Source: Bacillus thuringiensis (GTDB taxonomy: Bacteria; Bacillota; Bacilli; Bacillales; Bacillaceae_G). From it: a stretch of 64,000 bases of DNA. The position numbers were made by a program, and so were the translations under genes. Location: positions 2,911,501-2,975,500 of the forward strand of contig NZ_CP155559.1 in assembly GCF_022095615.2 (NCBI RefSeq), in the 5' to 3' direction. The notes under the pieces were generated by a model, which was not told where the DNA came from, did no database searches, and saw only the letters and a list, made by a program, of their open reading frames with translations. Positions 1-8,607 of this stretch are shown piece by piece. Within the stretch, counting starts at the first letter, position 1; every line of letters starts with the position of its first letter.

Positions 1-276
1 GTCGGAGTAAGTTTTGAATCGTTGGATCAAAATGGTAATGCATTAAATTTAGGCGAAATCGCTGTTCTACAAGAAGAGATTCCTGCATTTATGCAATCAA
101 TTATACAACAAGGAATTATTGTCAGTGCTTTACATAATCACTGGCTGTACATGAATCCCTTAATTATGTATATTCATATCCAATCGGTAGAACCCCCATT
201 ACATTTTGCACAAAAGTTGGCGAATTCTTTTTTATCCTTAAGTAGCTATCCTATTGCTAATAATGAGGGACAATGA
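1..276 (+). CDS. DUF1259 (LppY/LpqO-type) protein, C-terminal part
   Basis: The open frame is already running at base 1 (VGVSFES...), so the true start lies upstream and this is only the C-terminal ~91 codons. It matches the other DUF1259 gene of this window (63530-63916) in the ordered blocks SFES, ALNLGEIAVLQEE, IIQQGIIVSALHNHWL and LHFAQKLANS. DUF1259 proteins have no established biochemical role; some relatives are lipoproteins. The conserved H-N-x-W segment is present (HNHWL). A clear hairpin terminator follows at 351-387. Family assignment is from similarity of these blocks; function is unknown. Confidence 0.75.
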   Translation, partial: VGVSFESLDQNGNALNLGEIAVLQEEIPAFMQSIIQQGIIVSALHNHWLYMNPLIMYIHIQSVEPPLHFAQKLANSFLSLSSYPIANNEGQ

Positions 277-350
277 TTGGTGTTTGGAATAATTACATTT
301 TCTATATGTGTAAACGTAATAAAATCATTTCACTTTGTGCCAAAAAGTAA

Positions 351-387
351 AAAAACTGCCTATCAAATTTTTAGATAGGCAGTTTTT
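351..387 (+). terminator. Rho-independent terminator after the DUF1259 gene
   Basis: Arms AAAAACTGCCTATC and GATAGGCAGTTTTT are perfectly complementary with a 9-base loop and a T run on the + strand. Confidence 0.85.
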
Positions 388-474
388 GAATCTATTAAAA
401 TAAAGTACCCTACTATTTTATAAAATAGTATTCCCTAAACAAAAAATACAGATTTTCAATTCACTGTGGCTTTC

Positions 475-830
475 TTATCTCATATATTCCTCTAAAGTTA
501 GTTTTTCCTTATATATTTTTTAGCAATATCTCCTACATAGCGAATATGCCAAGACTCATGCGCATAACCAGTCACATTTCTCTATTCTTTTGGGTAACAA
601 ATGATATATCCTGCACGATGCATATTTTCTTTCGACCAATTCCCTTCCTTCGTCTTAGCACACCATAACGCTAATTCATTATTTGTATCTTTAACATCCA
701 TCGTTAAGCCTATTTGATGTTCACTATGCCCCGTTTTTTCAAAAAAGCCCCCCTGTAGGTTCAGGATATCGACTTTTGTTTACTTCACTTTTTTTCGGCA
801 CTCTGCATCTAGATGGTATATCCATTAACC
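475..830 (-). pseudogene. VanY-type D,D-carboxypeptidase, degraded
   Basis: No intact frame exists, but on the minus strand the pieces line up as a LAS-family (VanY) D-alanyl-D-alanine carboxypeptidase. The metal-site block reads GHSEHQIGLTMDVKD, and later the signature block reads ESWHIRYVGDIAKKYI, followed in a shifted frame by LTLEEYMR and a stop. There is an in-frame TAG between the two blocks (at PKE*RNVTGYAHE), a frameshift just before GHSEHQ in a G/T run, and another near the end. The N-terminal half is not recognisable. Such enzymes trim peptidoglycan stem peptides. With several independent lesions this is a dead gene; the upper boundary is approximate. Confidence 0.75.
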
Positions 831-856
831 ACGGTAAGATTTATTTCAAATCCACA

Positions 857-914
857 AAAACTAGATTACCTGCACACTAAAAAGTATAGCGCACAGGTAA
901 TCTAGTTGTTTTTG
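857..914 (-). terminator. Terminator after the 5'-nucleotidase gene
   Basis: A 14-bp perfect stem (AACTAGATTACCTG / CAGGTAATCTAGTT) around a ~24-base loop, flanked by A/T runs, lies just past the stop of the 929-2518 gene. Confidence 0.8.
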
Positions 915-928
915 AGATTAATAAAAAA

Positions 929-2518
929 CTAATTTATTTTTTGAATTCTTCCATCAATAACTGACTGAATTGGTTCTTTTGATTTTTTTATATAATCTAC
1001 TAATGCTTCAAAATCAGTTGGTCCTGTTTCAGCATCTTTACCGTTTTTAAAGGATACAAATCCATCTCCACCTGAAGCTAGAAATGCGTTAGCAACGACG
1101 CTGTAAGTTTTAGAAGGAATAATTTCTTCTCCATTTGTTAAGCGAATACTTGTTACTTTTTCTCCATTAGGCTTGTTCACATCCCAAGTGTATTGGATCC
1201 CTGAAATTTGAAGCATTCTTGTTATGTCTTTTTGCCATTGTTGATTTAAAATATCACGAATGTCTTGACCTGTTAAATTTACTTTTATTAATTGATTTCC
1301 GAATGGTTGAATACCATAGATCTCTCCCCATGTAATATCACCAGCATCTAAGTCATTACGAATACCACCAGGATTCATAAGTGCAATTTGAGATTGCATT
1401 GTTGTACGCTGGGCATCAGCAACTAAATTTCCAAGAGTAGATTCACCAGCCGTATTTAGTTTGCGATCTAGTGGAGCAATAGACTTACCTACAACTTCAT
1501 TAACAAGAGGTGCGATTTTTGCTTGATATTTCTCCATCTTCTTCTTTATTTTTTTATCAGGCTCCATGCCTTCATGGTAAGTTGTAACAATTTCTGCTTT
1601 TTTCTCAACAATATCTTGTGTTTTACGATCAATCTTTACATCAACATCAGCAAAAGCCATACCATAAGAATTTGCTTGTACGACAAGTTTATTATTAACA
1701 GTTCCATTTACATAAGTGTGGCTATGCCCACCAAAAATAACATCGACTTCTGGATCAGTCTCATTTGCTAATCGAACGATATCACCATTTGTTACGCCAT
1801 TTCCATCTGTTGTCCCCCCGTTATGCGCAAGAACAACGATAGATTTAACGCCTAGTTTTTTTAATTGCTTTACGGATTTGTTAATAGCTTCAACTTCATC
1901 TGTAATTTCTACATTCTTTAGCATAGTAGGCATAACAAGGTTAGGAACATCCGTTGTTACGACTCCGATAAATCCAACAGGAACTCCTTGTACCTTTTTT
2001 ATAGTGAATGGTGGTAAAAATAAACGCCCGGTGGATTTATTATAGAGATTTGCAGCAACATATGGGAATTTTGCTCCTTTAAAATTTCCTGTTTTCTCAT
2101 GGTATCCACCATAAATAAGGCGGTTCATTTCTTCAACACCTTCATCAAATTCATGATTTCCTATAGTTCCAACATCGAATTTCAAATCATTTAGAAATTC
2201 AATCGTAGGTTCGTCTTGTAATAATGCTGAAACAGGAGTACTCGCCCCAACAACATCGCCAGCATGTACCTTTAATGTATTTGGATTTTGTTTTTCACGA
2301 TCACGTAAATAAGCCCCTAAGTACTCAATTCCCCCTGCATCTTTATTGTTAATTTTTTTTACAGTGTCTAGTTGCCCATGAAAATCGTTAATACCGAGCA
2401 TTTGTACATCTATGTAGCGGTTTGATTCTGTACTTGCTTGGATTGAAGGCGCAGCAAATACACTAGTAAAAGTAACTGTACTTAATGCTAAAGCAACTGG
2501 AATGATTTTTTTCAACAT
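929..2518 (-). CDS. Secreted 5'-nucleotidase / metallophosphoesterase (UshA/YfkN family)
   Basis: A 529-residue protein with a Sec signal peptide (MLKKIIPVALALSTVTFTSVFA). The N-terminal calcineurin-like metallophosphatase domain carries the full dinuclear metal motif set: GINDFHG, HAGDVVG, GNHEFDEG, VLAHNGG and FGGHSHTYV. The C-terminal 5_nucleotid_C domain follows (NPGGIRNDL, then IQPFGNQL) and supplies substrate specificity in this family. It probably dephosphorylates extracellular nucleotides so that nucleoside and phosphate can be taken up. The length is normal for a single-module enzyme. The start is supported by AGGGGAGA about ten bases upstream. It is transcribed alone, with its own terminator at 857-914. 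Whether nucleotides or cyclic nucleotides are the real substrate cannot be told from sequence. Confidence 0.92.
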   Translation of the reverse strand: MLKKIIPVALALSTVTFTSVFAAPSIQASTESNRYIDVQMLGINDFHGQLDTVKKINNKDAGGIEYLGAYLRDREKQNPNTLKVHAGDVVGASTPVSALLQDEPTIEFLNDLKFDVGTIGNHEFDEGVEEMNRLIYGGYHEKTGNFKGAKFPYVAANLYNKSTGRLFLPPFTIKKVQGVPVGFIGVVTTDVPNLVMPTMLKNVEITDEVEAINKSVKQLKKLGVKSIVVLAHNGGTTDGNGVTNGDIVRLANETDPEVDVIFGGHSHTYVNGTVNNKLVVQANSYGMAFADVDVKIDRKTQDIVEKKAEIVTTYHEGMEPDKKIKKKMEKYQAKIAPLVNEVVGKSIAPLDRKLNTAGESTLGNLVADAQRTTMQSQIALMNPGGIRNDLDAGDITWGEIYGIQPFGNQLIKVNLTGQDIRDILNQQWQKDITRMLQISGIQYTWDVNKPNGEKVTSIRLTNGEEIIPSKTYSVVANAFLASGGDGFVSFKNGKDAETGPTDFEALVDYIKKSKEPIQSVIDGRIQKIN

Positions 2519-3032
2519 AAAATTTCTCTCCCCTAATTAAAATCTTACATAATACAATGTTATTTTAATATATTAAGAGAATTATTTCTATAAAAATTCT
2601 ACTAATTATAAAAATTAATAAGATTTTATCATTTCCCAACAAAACACTCCTTCTTCAAAAATTTGAAGATGTAAAACAACAATTTCAAGAGGAAGATGAT
2701 TATTTGTAGGCTGTAGTCTACACTTTTAGATTAGGATATAAAGGCCCCCTCTCAACTTAAGAAACTTCACTACACAAACAAGAAAATGTACATTTCTTTG
2801 TTTTGAGAATTATTCAAAATATTATCTTGATAGTAATATAGCAATCTATCTAAAAGACCTAAAAAAAACTCTAATCAATAAGTTTTTGCTGTTAAGAAGA
2901 ATATTCAATTCGAAACTAATGAAGATTTATCAACCTAACATATCAATACCACCATTTAAAAATGAATAGAAATTTCGTTATAGAAGATTGCTATTCTTTG
3001 AATTGATGACGGTGGTGCACTACTCCGCATTT
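2519..3032. other. Intergenic region without a supported gene
   Basis: AT-rich, with frames interrupted by many stops. One short stretch on the + strand near 2652-2709 reads like coding sequence (QKFEDVKQQFQEEDDYL then stop), possibly a relic, but no start, RBS or family can be supported. Confidence 0.4.
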
Positions 3033-3073
3033 AAAAAAGATGCTCCTGGATTTATCCAAGAGCATCTTTTTTT
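3033..3073 (-). terminator. Terminator after the alpha/beta hydrolase gene
   Basis: AAAAAAGATGCTC and GAGCATCTTTTTTT form a perfect stem; it lies 55 bases past the stop of the minus-strand gene at 3128-3964. Confidence 0.85.
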
Positions 3074-3127
3074 AAGATTTATTTTTACTTGTTTACAATT
3101 TATCAATTAACAATTATATAGTTGTAA

Positions 3128-3964
3128 TCAGTCCTTTAAAAATAACAGGAGTGCGTCATTAAATTCTTTGGCATGCGTTGCATTTAGCCCATGTGGACCA
3201 CCCTTTATTAATGCTACTTTAGAATTAGGAATTGCTTCGTGTGTTAATTTCCCACTATATTCATATGGTACAGTTGCATCTGAATCCCCATGAATAACAA
3301 GGATAGGTATATTAATCTTGGCTAAATCGCCTCTGAAGTCTGTTTTGCTGAAAGCAGCGATACAATCTAGTGTTCCTTTAGGTGATGCACCCGCAGCGAT
3401 ATCCCTATTGTAAAGTCGAAATGGTTCACTAACTAAGTCAGTTCGATCTCCAGCAGCAAAAAATCCTTTCGTAAACTCATCAAGGAATGCTAGGCGATCA
3501 CTTTTTACTCCATTTTCAAATTCTTGAATTGCTACATCATCTAATACACCCTCAGGATGATCTGCTGACTTGTAAAGGAATGGTGGTACAGCTCCTGCAA
3601 ATACAGCCTTCTCTACTCTATTGGTTCCATATTTCCCAATATACCGGGCTACCTCGCCTCCACCCATAGAAAAACCAACAAGTGTGACATTTTGAAGCTC
3701 TAACTGTTCTAATAGTTGATGTAAATCAGAAGTAAAGGTATCATATTCATACCCTTCCCACGGCTGAGATGATTGTCCAAAACCTCGACGATCATATGTT
3801 ATAACTCTGTATCCAGCCTCAACAAGAGCGGGAACTTGGTATTCCCAAGATCGACCGCTTAACGGCCAACCATGAATGAGTACAACTGGTTTTCCTGTGC
3901 CATGATCCTCATAATATATCTCAATTGGTGCTTGATTTTCGGTTCCTACAGTAATTTTTGCCAT
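3128..3964 (-). CDS. Alpha/beta hydrolase, cofactor-free haloperoxidase/esterase type
   Basis: A 278-residue alpha/beta-hydrolase fold protein closest in pattern to non-haem chloroperoxidases: HGWPLSGRSW oxyanion region, nucleophile elbow GFSMGGGEVARY, acid in HGDSDATVPYEYSG, and catalytic His in KGGPHGLNATH. Enzymes of this group are esterases or perhydrolases in vivo; natural substrates are mostly unknown. The longest frame begins at 4000, but AAAGGAGGT sits seven bases before the ATG at 3964, which gives the family-typical MAKITVGTENQ start. It diverges from the isochorismatase operon at 4472 across a ~500-bp region rich in palindromes, so the two units may share a regulator (inference). 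Confidence 0.88.
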   Translation of the reverse strand: MAKITVGTENQAPIEIYYEDHGTGKPVVLIHGWPLSGRSWEYQVPALVEAGYRVITYDRRGFGQSSQPWEGYEYDTFTSDLHQLLEQLELQNVTLVGFSMGGGEVARYIGKYGTNRVEKAVFAGAVPPFLYKSADHPEGVLDDVAIQEFENGVKSDRLAFLDEFTKGFFAAGDRTDLVSEPFRLYNRDIAAGASPKGTLDCIAAFSKTDFRGDLAKINIPILVIHGDSDATVPYEYSGKLTHEAIPNSKVALIKGGPHGLNATHAKEFNDALLLFLKD

Positions 3965-4194
3965 TCTCCTACCTCCTTTAATATGTATCCTTTTCTTCAA
4001 TAACCCGGATGAATCTCATAACCTATTTATGCACATTTATATTGTGGACTCTATGTATGAAACTCTATTGTTCCAATGATTCCATTTTCTCTTCATGGAA
4101 CAATTCTCCATCTTATACCTTTTTCATCACGAAGTATTTGCTGAACATTCCTCCTATTCAATTCTAATAACAAAAATAGGTGACTATCAATATC

Positions 4195-4210
4195 ATTCTA
4201 TCTATAGAAT
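4195..4210. promoter_or_regulatory. Palindrome in the divergent promoter region
   Basis: ATTCTATCTATAGAAT has perfect six-base arms, lies between the two divergent transcription units, and is a plausible repressor site. A second inverted repeat (ATTGTTCC ... GGAACAAT) lies near 4070-4101. Confidence 0.35.
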
Positions 4211-4365
4211 GTATAGGTAAAATCAATCCATTTTATAGTGAAAATAACTATAGTTACCACCTATACAACTTATAGATAATTTAGAATTGATTAACCAATT
4301 AGTTTTCAAATACTATAAATTTGTATAGCGCTTCATGTTCCGTGAATGCTGCTATAACTAATATT

Positions 4366-4395
4366 AACGGTCAGTTTATTTATAAACTAACCGTA
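4366..4395. promoter_or_regulatory. Operator-like inverted repeat upstream of the isochorismatase operon
   Basis: ACGGTCAGTTTA and TAAACTAACCGT are near-perfect arms around a short centre, ~75 bases upstream of the operon start. The form resembles TetR-family operators. No TetR gene is adjacent. Confidence 0.45.
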
Positions 4396-4471
4396 ACAAA
4401 CGAAGAATTTCGGGGTAATATTCCACTGTTTAAACTTTCTTCGATTACTTAATTTTTAGGAGGAATACATA

Positions 4472-5116
4472 ATGACTGATCTCTATTCTCGTATTAACAA
4501 AGATGATGCTGTCGTTCTTTTAGTAGATCATCAAACTGGTCTTATGTCCGGACTAGTACGTGACTATGGTGTTGATGAATTCAAGAACAATGTTTTAGCT
4601 CTTGCTCACACTGCTAAATTTTTTGATTTACCAGTTATTTTAACAACAAGCTTTGAAAACGGACCTAACGGACCTTTAATGCAAGAATTGGTTGATCTTT
4701 TTCCTCACGCACAAAAAATAGCTCGACCTGGACAAATTAATGCATGGGATAATGATGATTTTGTAAAAGCAATCGAAGAAACTGGAAAAAAACAACTTAT
4801 CATTGCGGGCGTGGTTACGGACGTTTGTGTTGCTTTTCCGGCACTTTCCGCTATAAAAGCTGGATATGAAGTATTTGCTGTTACTGATGCTTCAGGAACT
4901 TTCAGTAAACAAGTTGCAGATGCTGCCAATACGCGTATGGCACATAATGGCGTACAACTTATGAACTGGTTTAGCGTAGCTTGCGAATTACAACGCGATT
5001 GGCGAAACGATGTTGAAGGTTTTGGCAATTTACTTGCTAGTAATCTTCCAGGCTATCAAAATATAATTGGAAGCTATATGGGCGCGCAGCGAGATCTTAG
5101 TAAACAAAATGCATAA
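4472..5116 (+). CDS. YcaC-like isochorismatase-family hydrolase 1
   Basis: A 214-residue cysteine-hydrolase of the isochorismatase fold, in the YcaC subgroup. The catalytic triad expected for the family is present: Asp19 in LLVDHQTG, Lys82 just before the RPGQINAW segment, and Cys119 in GVVTDVCVAFPAL, where the preceding VV-T is the usual cis-peptide turn. YcaC proteins are multimeric enzymes whose physiological substrate is undefined; amide or imide hydrolysis is the usual chemistry. A strong RBS (TAGGAGG) precedes the ATG. It is the first gene of a four-gene cluster with a paralogue, an ABM-domain protein and an amidohydrolase. A palindromic hairpin after it (5175-5202) may lower read-through into the next gene. 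Confidence 0.9.
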   Translation: MTDLYSRINKDDAVVLLVDHQTGLMSGLVRDYGVDEFKNNVLALAHTAKFFDLPVILTTSFENGPNGPLMQELVDLFPHAQKIARPGQINAWDNDDFVKAIEETGKKQLIIAGVVTDVCVAFPALSAIKAGYEVFAVTDASGTFSKQVADAANTRMAHNGVQLMNWFSVACELQRDWRNDVEGFGNLLASNLPGYQNIIGSYMGAQRDLSKQNA

Positions 5117-5174
5117 ATGTATTTCAAAGAAATGACTTTAAATCACTTTCAAAAAAAATGGATAGTATACATTT

Positions 5175-5202
5175 AGTGCTGATTAAATCAGCACTCCCTT
5201 TT
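5175..5202 (+). terminator. Hairpin between the two isochorismatase genes
   Basis: AGTGCTGATT / AATCAGCACT is a near-perfect palindrome followed by CCCTTTTAAA. It could be an attenuator or mRNA 3'-end stabiliser; the T tract is short, so full termination is uncertain. Confidence 0.55.
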
Positions 5203-5298
5203 AAATTAAAAGGTATAGAAAAAATTTTATTTTTACGATTACAGTTTTAATTAACAGAAAATATATTATTTTCGATAATTAAAAAGGAGCGTTTTATT

Positions 5299-5943
5299 AT
5301 GAGTAATTTAGAATTGTTAAATCCAGAGAACAGTGCCTTAATTTTGATTGATTTTCAACCTCAAATGACTTTTGGAGTTGCAAGTATTGATAGACAAACA
5401 TTGATTAATAACGTTATGCTGCTTGCTAAATCAGCAAAAACTTTTAACGTACCTACTATTCTTACTACAGTTGAGACACGCAGCTTTTCTGGTTATTTTT
5501 GGCCACAAATTCTTGACATATTCCCAAACCATGAAATTATAGAACGCAGTTCAATGAACTCTTGGGAAGATCAAAAATTTGTTGAAGCGGTTAAAGCAAC
5601 CGGTAGAAAAAAATTAATATTTGCAGCACTTTGGACTGAAGTTTGCCTTGCATTCCCTGTGCTTGAAGCAATTAAAGCTGGCTATGAGGTGTATGCAGTT
5701 GATGATGCTTCAGGTGGTACTAGTTTGACAGCACATAACGCTGCTATGCGTCGTGTAGAACAAGCTGGTGCAATTCCAGTAACAGCAATTCAAGTTTTAC
5801 TTGAATACCAACGTGACTGGGCACACAAAGACACTTATGATGCTGTAATGGAGATTGTAAAGGAACACACTGGTGCTTATGGTCAAGGTGTAGAATACGC
5901 ATATACTATGGTGCATGGCGCGCTTCCAAGCAGGAAAATATGA
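5299..5943 (+). CDS. Isochorismatase-family hydrolase 2 (catalytic Lys not found)
   Basis: A 214-residue paralogue of the preceding gene with the same fold landmarks: Asp18 in LILIDFQPQ and Cys116 in ALWTEVCLAFPVL. The position that aligns with Lys82 of the first enzyme falls in HEIIERSSMNSW and is not lysine, so this copy belongs to a different subgroup and may work on another substrate or have a modified mechanism. RBS AAAAAGGAG lies before the ATG. Its stop overlaps the next start (ATGA), which implies translational coupling with the ABM gene. The two copies are diverged rather than a recent tandem duplication. Confidence 0.87.
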   Translation: MSNLELLNPENSALILIDFQPQMTFGVASIDRQTLINNVMLLAKSAKTFNVPTILTTVETRSFSGYFWPQILDIFPNHEIIERSSMNSWEDQKFVEAVKATGRKKLIFAALWTEVCLAFPVLEAIKAGYEVYAVDDASGGTSLTAHNAAMRRVEQAGAIPVTAIQVLLEYQRDWAHKDTYDAVMEIVKEHTGAYGQGVEYAYTMVHGALPSRKI

Positions 5944-6533
5944 AACAAGAAGGAGTAGCTGTCGAAGAGACTTATACAGGGAACACGATGGATACTGCTG
6001 ATCCAGTAACAACGATTGTTACATGGGAAATTCAACAAGGTAAAGAAAAACAGTTTGAAACATGGAGACATGAAATCGAAGCTGCCGCTACTAAATTCCC
6101 AGGGCATCTAGGCGTAAATCTAATAGTCCCAAATAACGAATTCAGAGAGTATACTGTTATTTTTCGCTTTGATACGTATGAGCATCTACGCGCTTGGCAA
6201 GAATCAGATGTTCGCCGAGATTTGTTAAAAACGGCAAAACAATTTCAAGTTACTAATCCAACTTACAAAACTGAAAGTAGTTTGGCTTATTGGTTTGTTA
6301 CTCCGAAAACGCCAGTTCCACCGCCAAAATGGAAAATGTCTATCGTTACCCTTCTGGGTGTATGGCCTCTTAGCATGTTAGTTCCTAAATTGATAGGACC
6401 TATTATAAAACATATGAATCCTATTATGTCCGCTTTTTTTGTTTCTGTATGTATAGTGTCCTTGCTATCATGGGTAGTTATGCCGATTTTCGGTAAATTA
6501 TTTCATCCATGGTTACAAAATAATAGGAAGTAG
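5940..6533 (+). CDS. ABM-domain protein with C-terminal membrane segments
   Basis: A 197-residue protein. Residues ~20-105 form an antibiotic-biosynthesis-monooxygenase (ABM) ferredoxin-like domain (TTIVTWEIQQGKEKQFETW ... YTVIFRFDTYEHLRAW). After a Pro-rich linker (TPKTPVPPPKW) come two hydrophobic segments (~132-152 and ~163-185), so the domain is probably anchored to the membrane. ABM domains include cofactor-free oxygenases and haem-degrading or quinone-forming enzymes; the exact reaction here is unknown. It overlaps the upstream hydrolase by four bases and ends 13 bases before the amidohydrolase start, so the three are clearly one transcript. Confidence 0.85.
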   Translation: MKQEGVAVEETYTGNTMDTADPVTTIVTWEIQQGKEKQFETWRHEIEAAATKFPGHLGVNLIVPNNEFREYTVIFRFDTYEHLRAWQESDVRRDLLKTAKQFQVTNPTYKTESSLAYWFVTPKTPVPPPKWKMSIVTLLGVWPLSMLVPKLIGPIIKHMNPIMSAFFVSVCIVSLLSWVVMPIFGKLFHPWLQNNRK

Positions 6534-6546
6534 ACGAGGTGTGAAT

Positions 6547-8382
6547 ATGAATTTACCGGATATGATCTTATATAACGGAAAAATTACTACCCTTGATCCC
6601 TCTCAACCTGAGGTATCTGCTATCGCCATAACTGATGGTTTAATAACTGCAGTAGGTGGAGATGAGCTTCTTGATAGTGCCACAGAAAAAACAAAAAAAA
6701 TAGACCTTAAAAGAAAAAGAGCTATTCCAGGCCTGAATGACTCTCATATACACGTTATTCGTGGCGGTCTTCATTATAATATGGAATTACGATGGGAAGG
6801 TGTGCCTTCAATTACCATTGCTCTCGAAATGCTCAAAGAACAGGCAAGGCGTACACCTGCTCCTCAGTGGGTAAGAGTAGTTGGAGGTTGGTCTGAATTT
6901 CAATTTAAAGAGAGACGGCTGCCAACTTTAGAAGAGATTAATGCTGTTTCTGAAGACACACCTGTCTTTGTGCTACATCTTTACGATAGAGCACTTGTAA
7001 ATCGTGCAGGGCTGCGTGCACTGGGATACACAAAAGATACCCCAGACCCTCCAGGTTGTTTAATTGAGCGGGATAAACGAGGTAATCCAACGGGCCTTTT
7101 AATTGCCAATCCTAACGCTTCTATTCTTTATTCAAGTTTGGGTAAAGCTCCAATACTTAATTTTGACGACCAGATTAACTCAACTCGCCATTTTATGCGC
7201 GAATTAAATAGATTAGGTATTACAAGTGCCATTGACGCAGGTGGCGGTTTCCAAAATTATCCTGACGACTACAAAGTTGTTGAATATTTAGCCGAGAAGG
7301 AACAATTAAATTTGCGTATTGCTTATAATCTATTTACGCAAAATCCAAATCATGAATATGAAGACTTTGCTTCATGGGCAAAAATTGTTTCTCCAGGTCA
7401 AGGAAATGATAAGTATAAAATGAATGGTGCCGGAGAAATGTTAGTATTCTCAGCAGCCGATTTTGAAAAATTTCAAATGCCACAGCCCGAACTAGCTACG
7501 ATGATGGAAGCTGACTTAAAGAAAGTAATTTCTCTCTTGGTAGAAAACCGTTGGCCATTCCGTTTACATGCAACTTATGACGAGTCAATCACACGATTCT
7601 TAAATGTATTTGAGGAAGTCAACAAAGAAATTCCTTTTAATGGTCTACGATGGTGGTTTGATCATGCAGAAACAATCTCAGATCGTAGTATGGAACGTGT
7701 TAAGGCTTTAAATGGTGGTATTGCCATCCAAGACCGCATGGCTTTTCAAGGTGAATACTTTGTTGATTTATACGGAAAGGAAGCTGCAAAGCGCACTCCC
7801 CCGATTTATCGTATGTTAGACCTAGGTATACCTGTTGGCGCAGGTAGTGATGCAACTAGGGTTTCCAGCTATAACCCTTGGGTCGCTCTTTACTGGATGG
7901 TTGCCGGAAAAACCATTGGTGGTCTTTCGATATACGATGAAAAAAATAAACTTGATAGAAAAGTAGCCCTGGAATTATATTCAAAAGGAAGTGCGTGGTT
8001 CTCTGGTGATGAAGGTAAAAAGGGAACCCTTGCAGTAGGTCAGTTTGCTGATATTGCTGTATTGTCTGCTGACTACTTTACTGTGCCAGAAGAAGAAATC
8101 AAGAACCTTGAATCATTACTCACCATTATGGGTGGGCAGGTTGTTTATGGAAATGATGAATTTAAAAATTTATCACCTGGATTGCCGCCAGCATCACCTG
8201 ATTGGTCACCGACGGGAGTTTATGGTTATGGTGGTGCTAACCTAGCCCACACTATACTTTCTCACGATGCCCATGATCACAAGTTACATAGTTGCAGTAA
8301 CCCTCTCCATCAACACACTCATACCGTAATAGGAAAAGATGGAACTAAATGGGGTATTGGTTGTACTTGCTTTGCTTTCTAA
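6547..8382 (+). CDS. YtcJ-like amidohydrolase with His/Cys-rich tail
   Basis: A 611-residue metal-dependent hydrolase of the amidohydrolase superfamily, of the YtcJ / N-substituted formamide deformylase type. Metal-ligand motifs are in order: DSHIHVIRGG, FRLHATYDE, WWFDHAETIS and GAGSDATR. The C-terminal amidohydrolase_3 region (LAVGQFADIAVLSADYF) is complete. After it comes an unusual tail, HDAHDHKLHSC ... HQHTHTV ... IGCTCFAF, dense in His and Cys, probably metal-binding. A GTG at 6541 is in frame, but GAGGTG just upstream favours the ATG at 6547. It is the last gene of the operon, with a terminator at 8386-8417. Such enzymes cleave amide or formamide bonds, which fits a pathway after an oxygenase and amidases (inference). 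Confidence 0.88.
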   Translation: MNLPDMILYNGKITTLDPSQPEVSAIAITDGLITAVGGDELLDSATEKTKKIDLKRKRAIPGLNDSHIHVIRGGLHYNMELRWEGVPSITIALEMLKEQARRTPAPQWVRVVGGWSEFQFKERRLPTLEEINAVSEDTPVFVLHLYDRALVNRAGLRALGYTKDTPDPPGCLIERDKRGNPTGLLIANPNASILYSSLGKAPILNFDDQINSTRHFMRELNRLGITSAIDAGGGFQNYPDDYKVVEYLAEKEQLNLRIAYNLFTQNPNHEYEDFASWAKIVSPGQGNDKYKMNGAGEMLVFSAADFEKFQMPQPELATMMEADLKKVISLLVENRWPFRLHATYDESITRFLNVFEEVNKEIPFNGLRWWFDHAETISDRSMERVKALNGGIAIQDRMAFQGEYFVDLYGKEAAKRTPPIYRMLDLGIPVGAGSDATRVSSYNPWVALYWMVAGKTIGGLSIYDEKNKLDRKVALELYSKGSAWFSGDEGKKGTLAVGQFADIAVLSADYFTVPEEEIKNLESLLTIMGGQVVYGNDEFKNLSPGLPPASPDWSPTGVYGYGGANLAHTILSHDAHDHKLHSCSNPLHQHTHTVIGKDGTKWGIGCTCFAF

Positions 8383-8385
8383 ATC

Positions 8386-8417
8386 AAAACCACCGGTATA
8401 ATGCCGGTGGTTTTCTT
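8386..8417 (+). terminator. Terminator of the isochorismatase-amidohydrolase operon
   Basis: AACCACCGG / CCGGTGGTT stem with a short loop and TTTTCTTT tail, four bases after the stop codon. Confidence 0.9.
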
Positions 8418-8607
8418 TATGCAACAAGGATATGTAGAAAGAAATAGCAGTATATCCCTAATGGAATCTATTACTATGCGATAAGACCGAAGAAATTATT
8501 GATTTACTTGACTTGTTTTTAACAGCCTTCTCTCCTTGCAAAGTCTGCCCTTTTTCCCTTAAGTAAAAGTCCATGATATTCCCTTTTGAAGCGACTACAC
8601 CACACAT

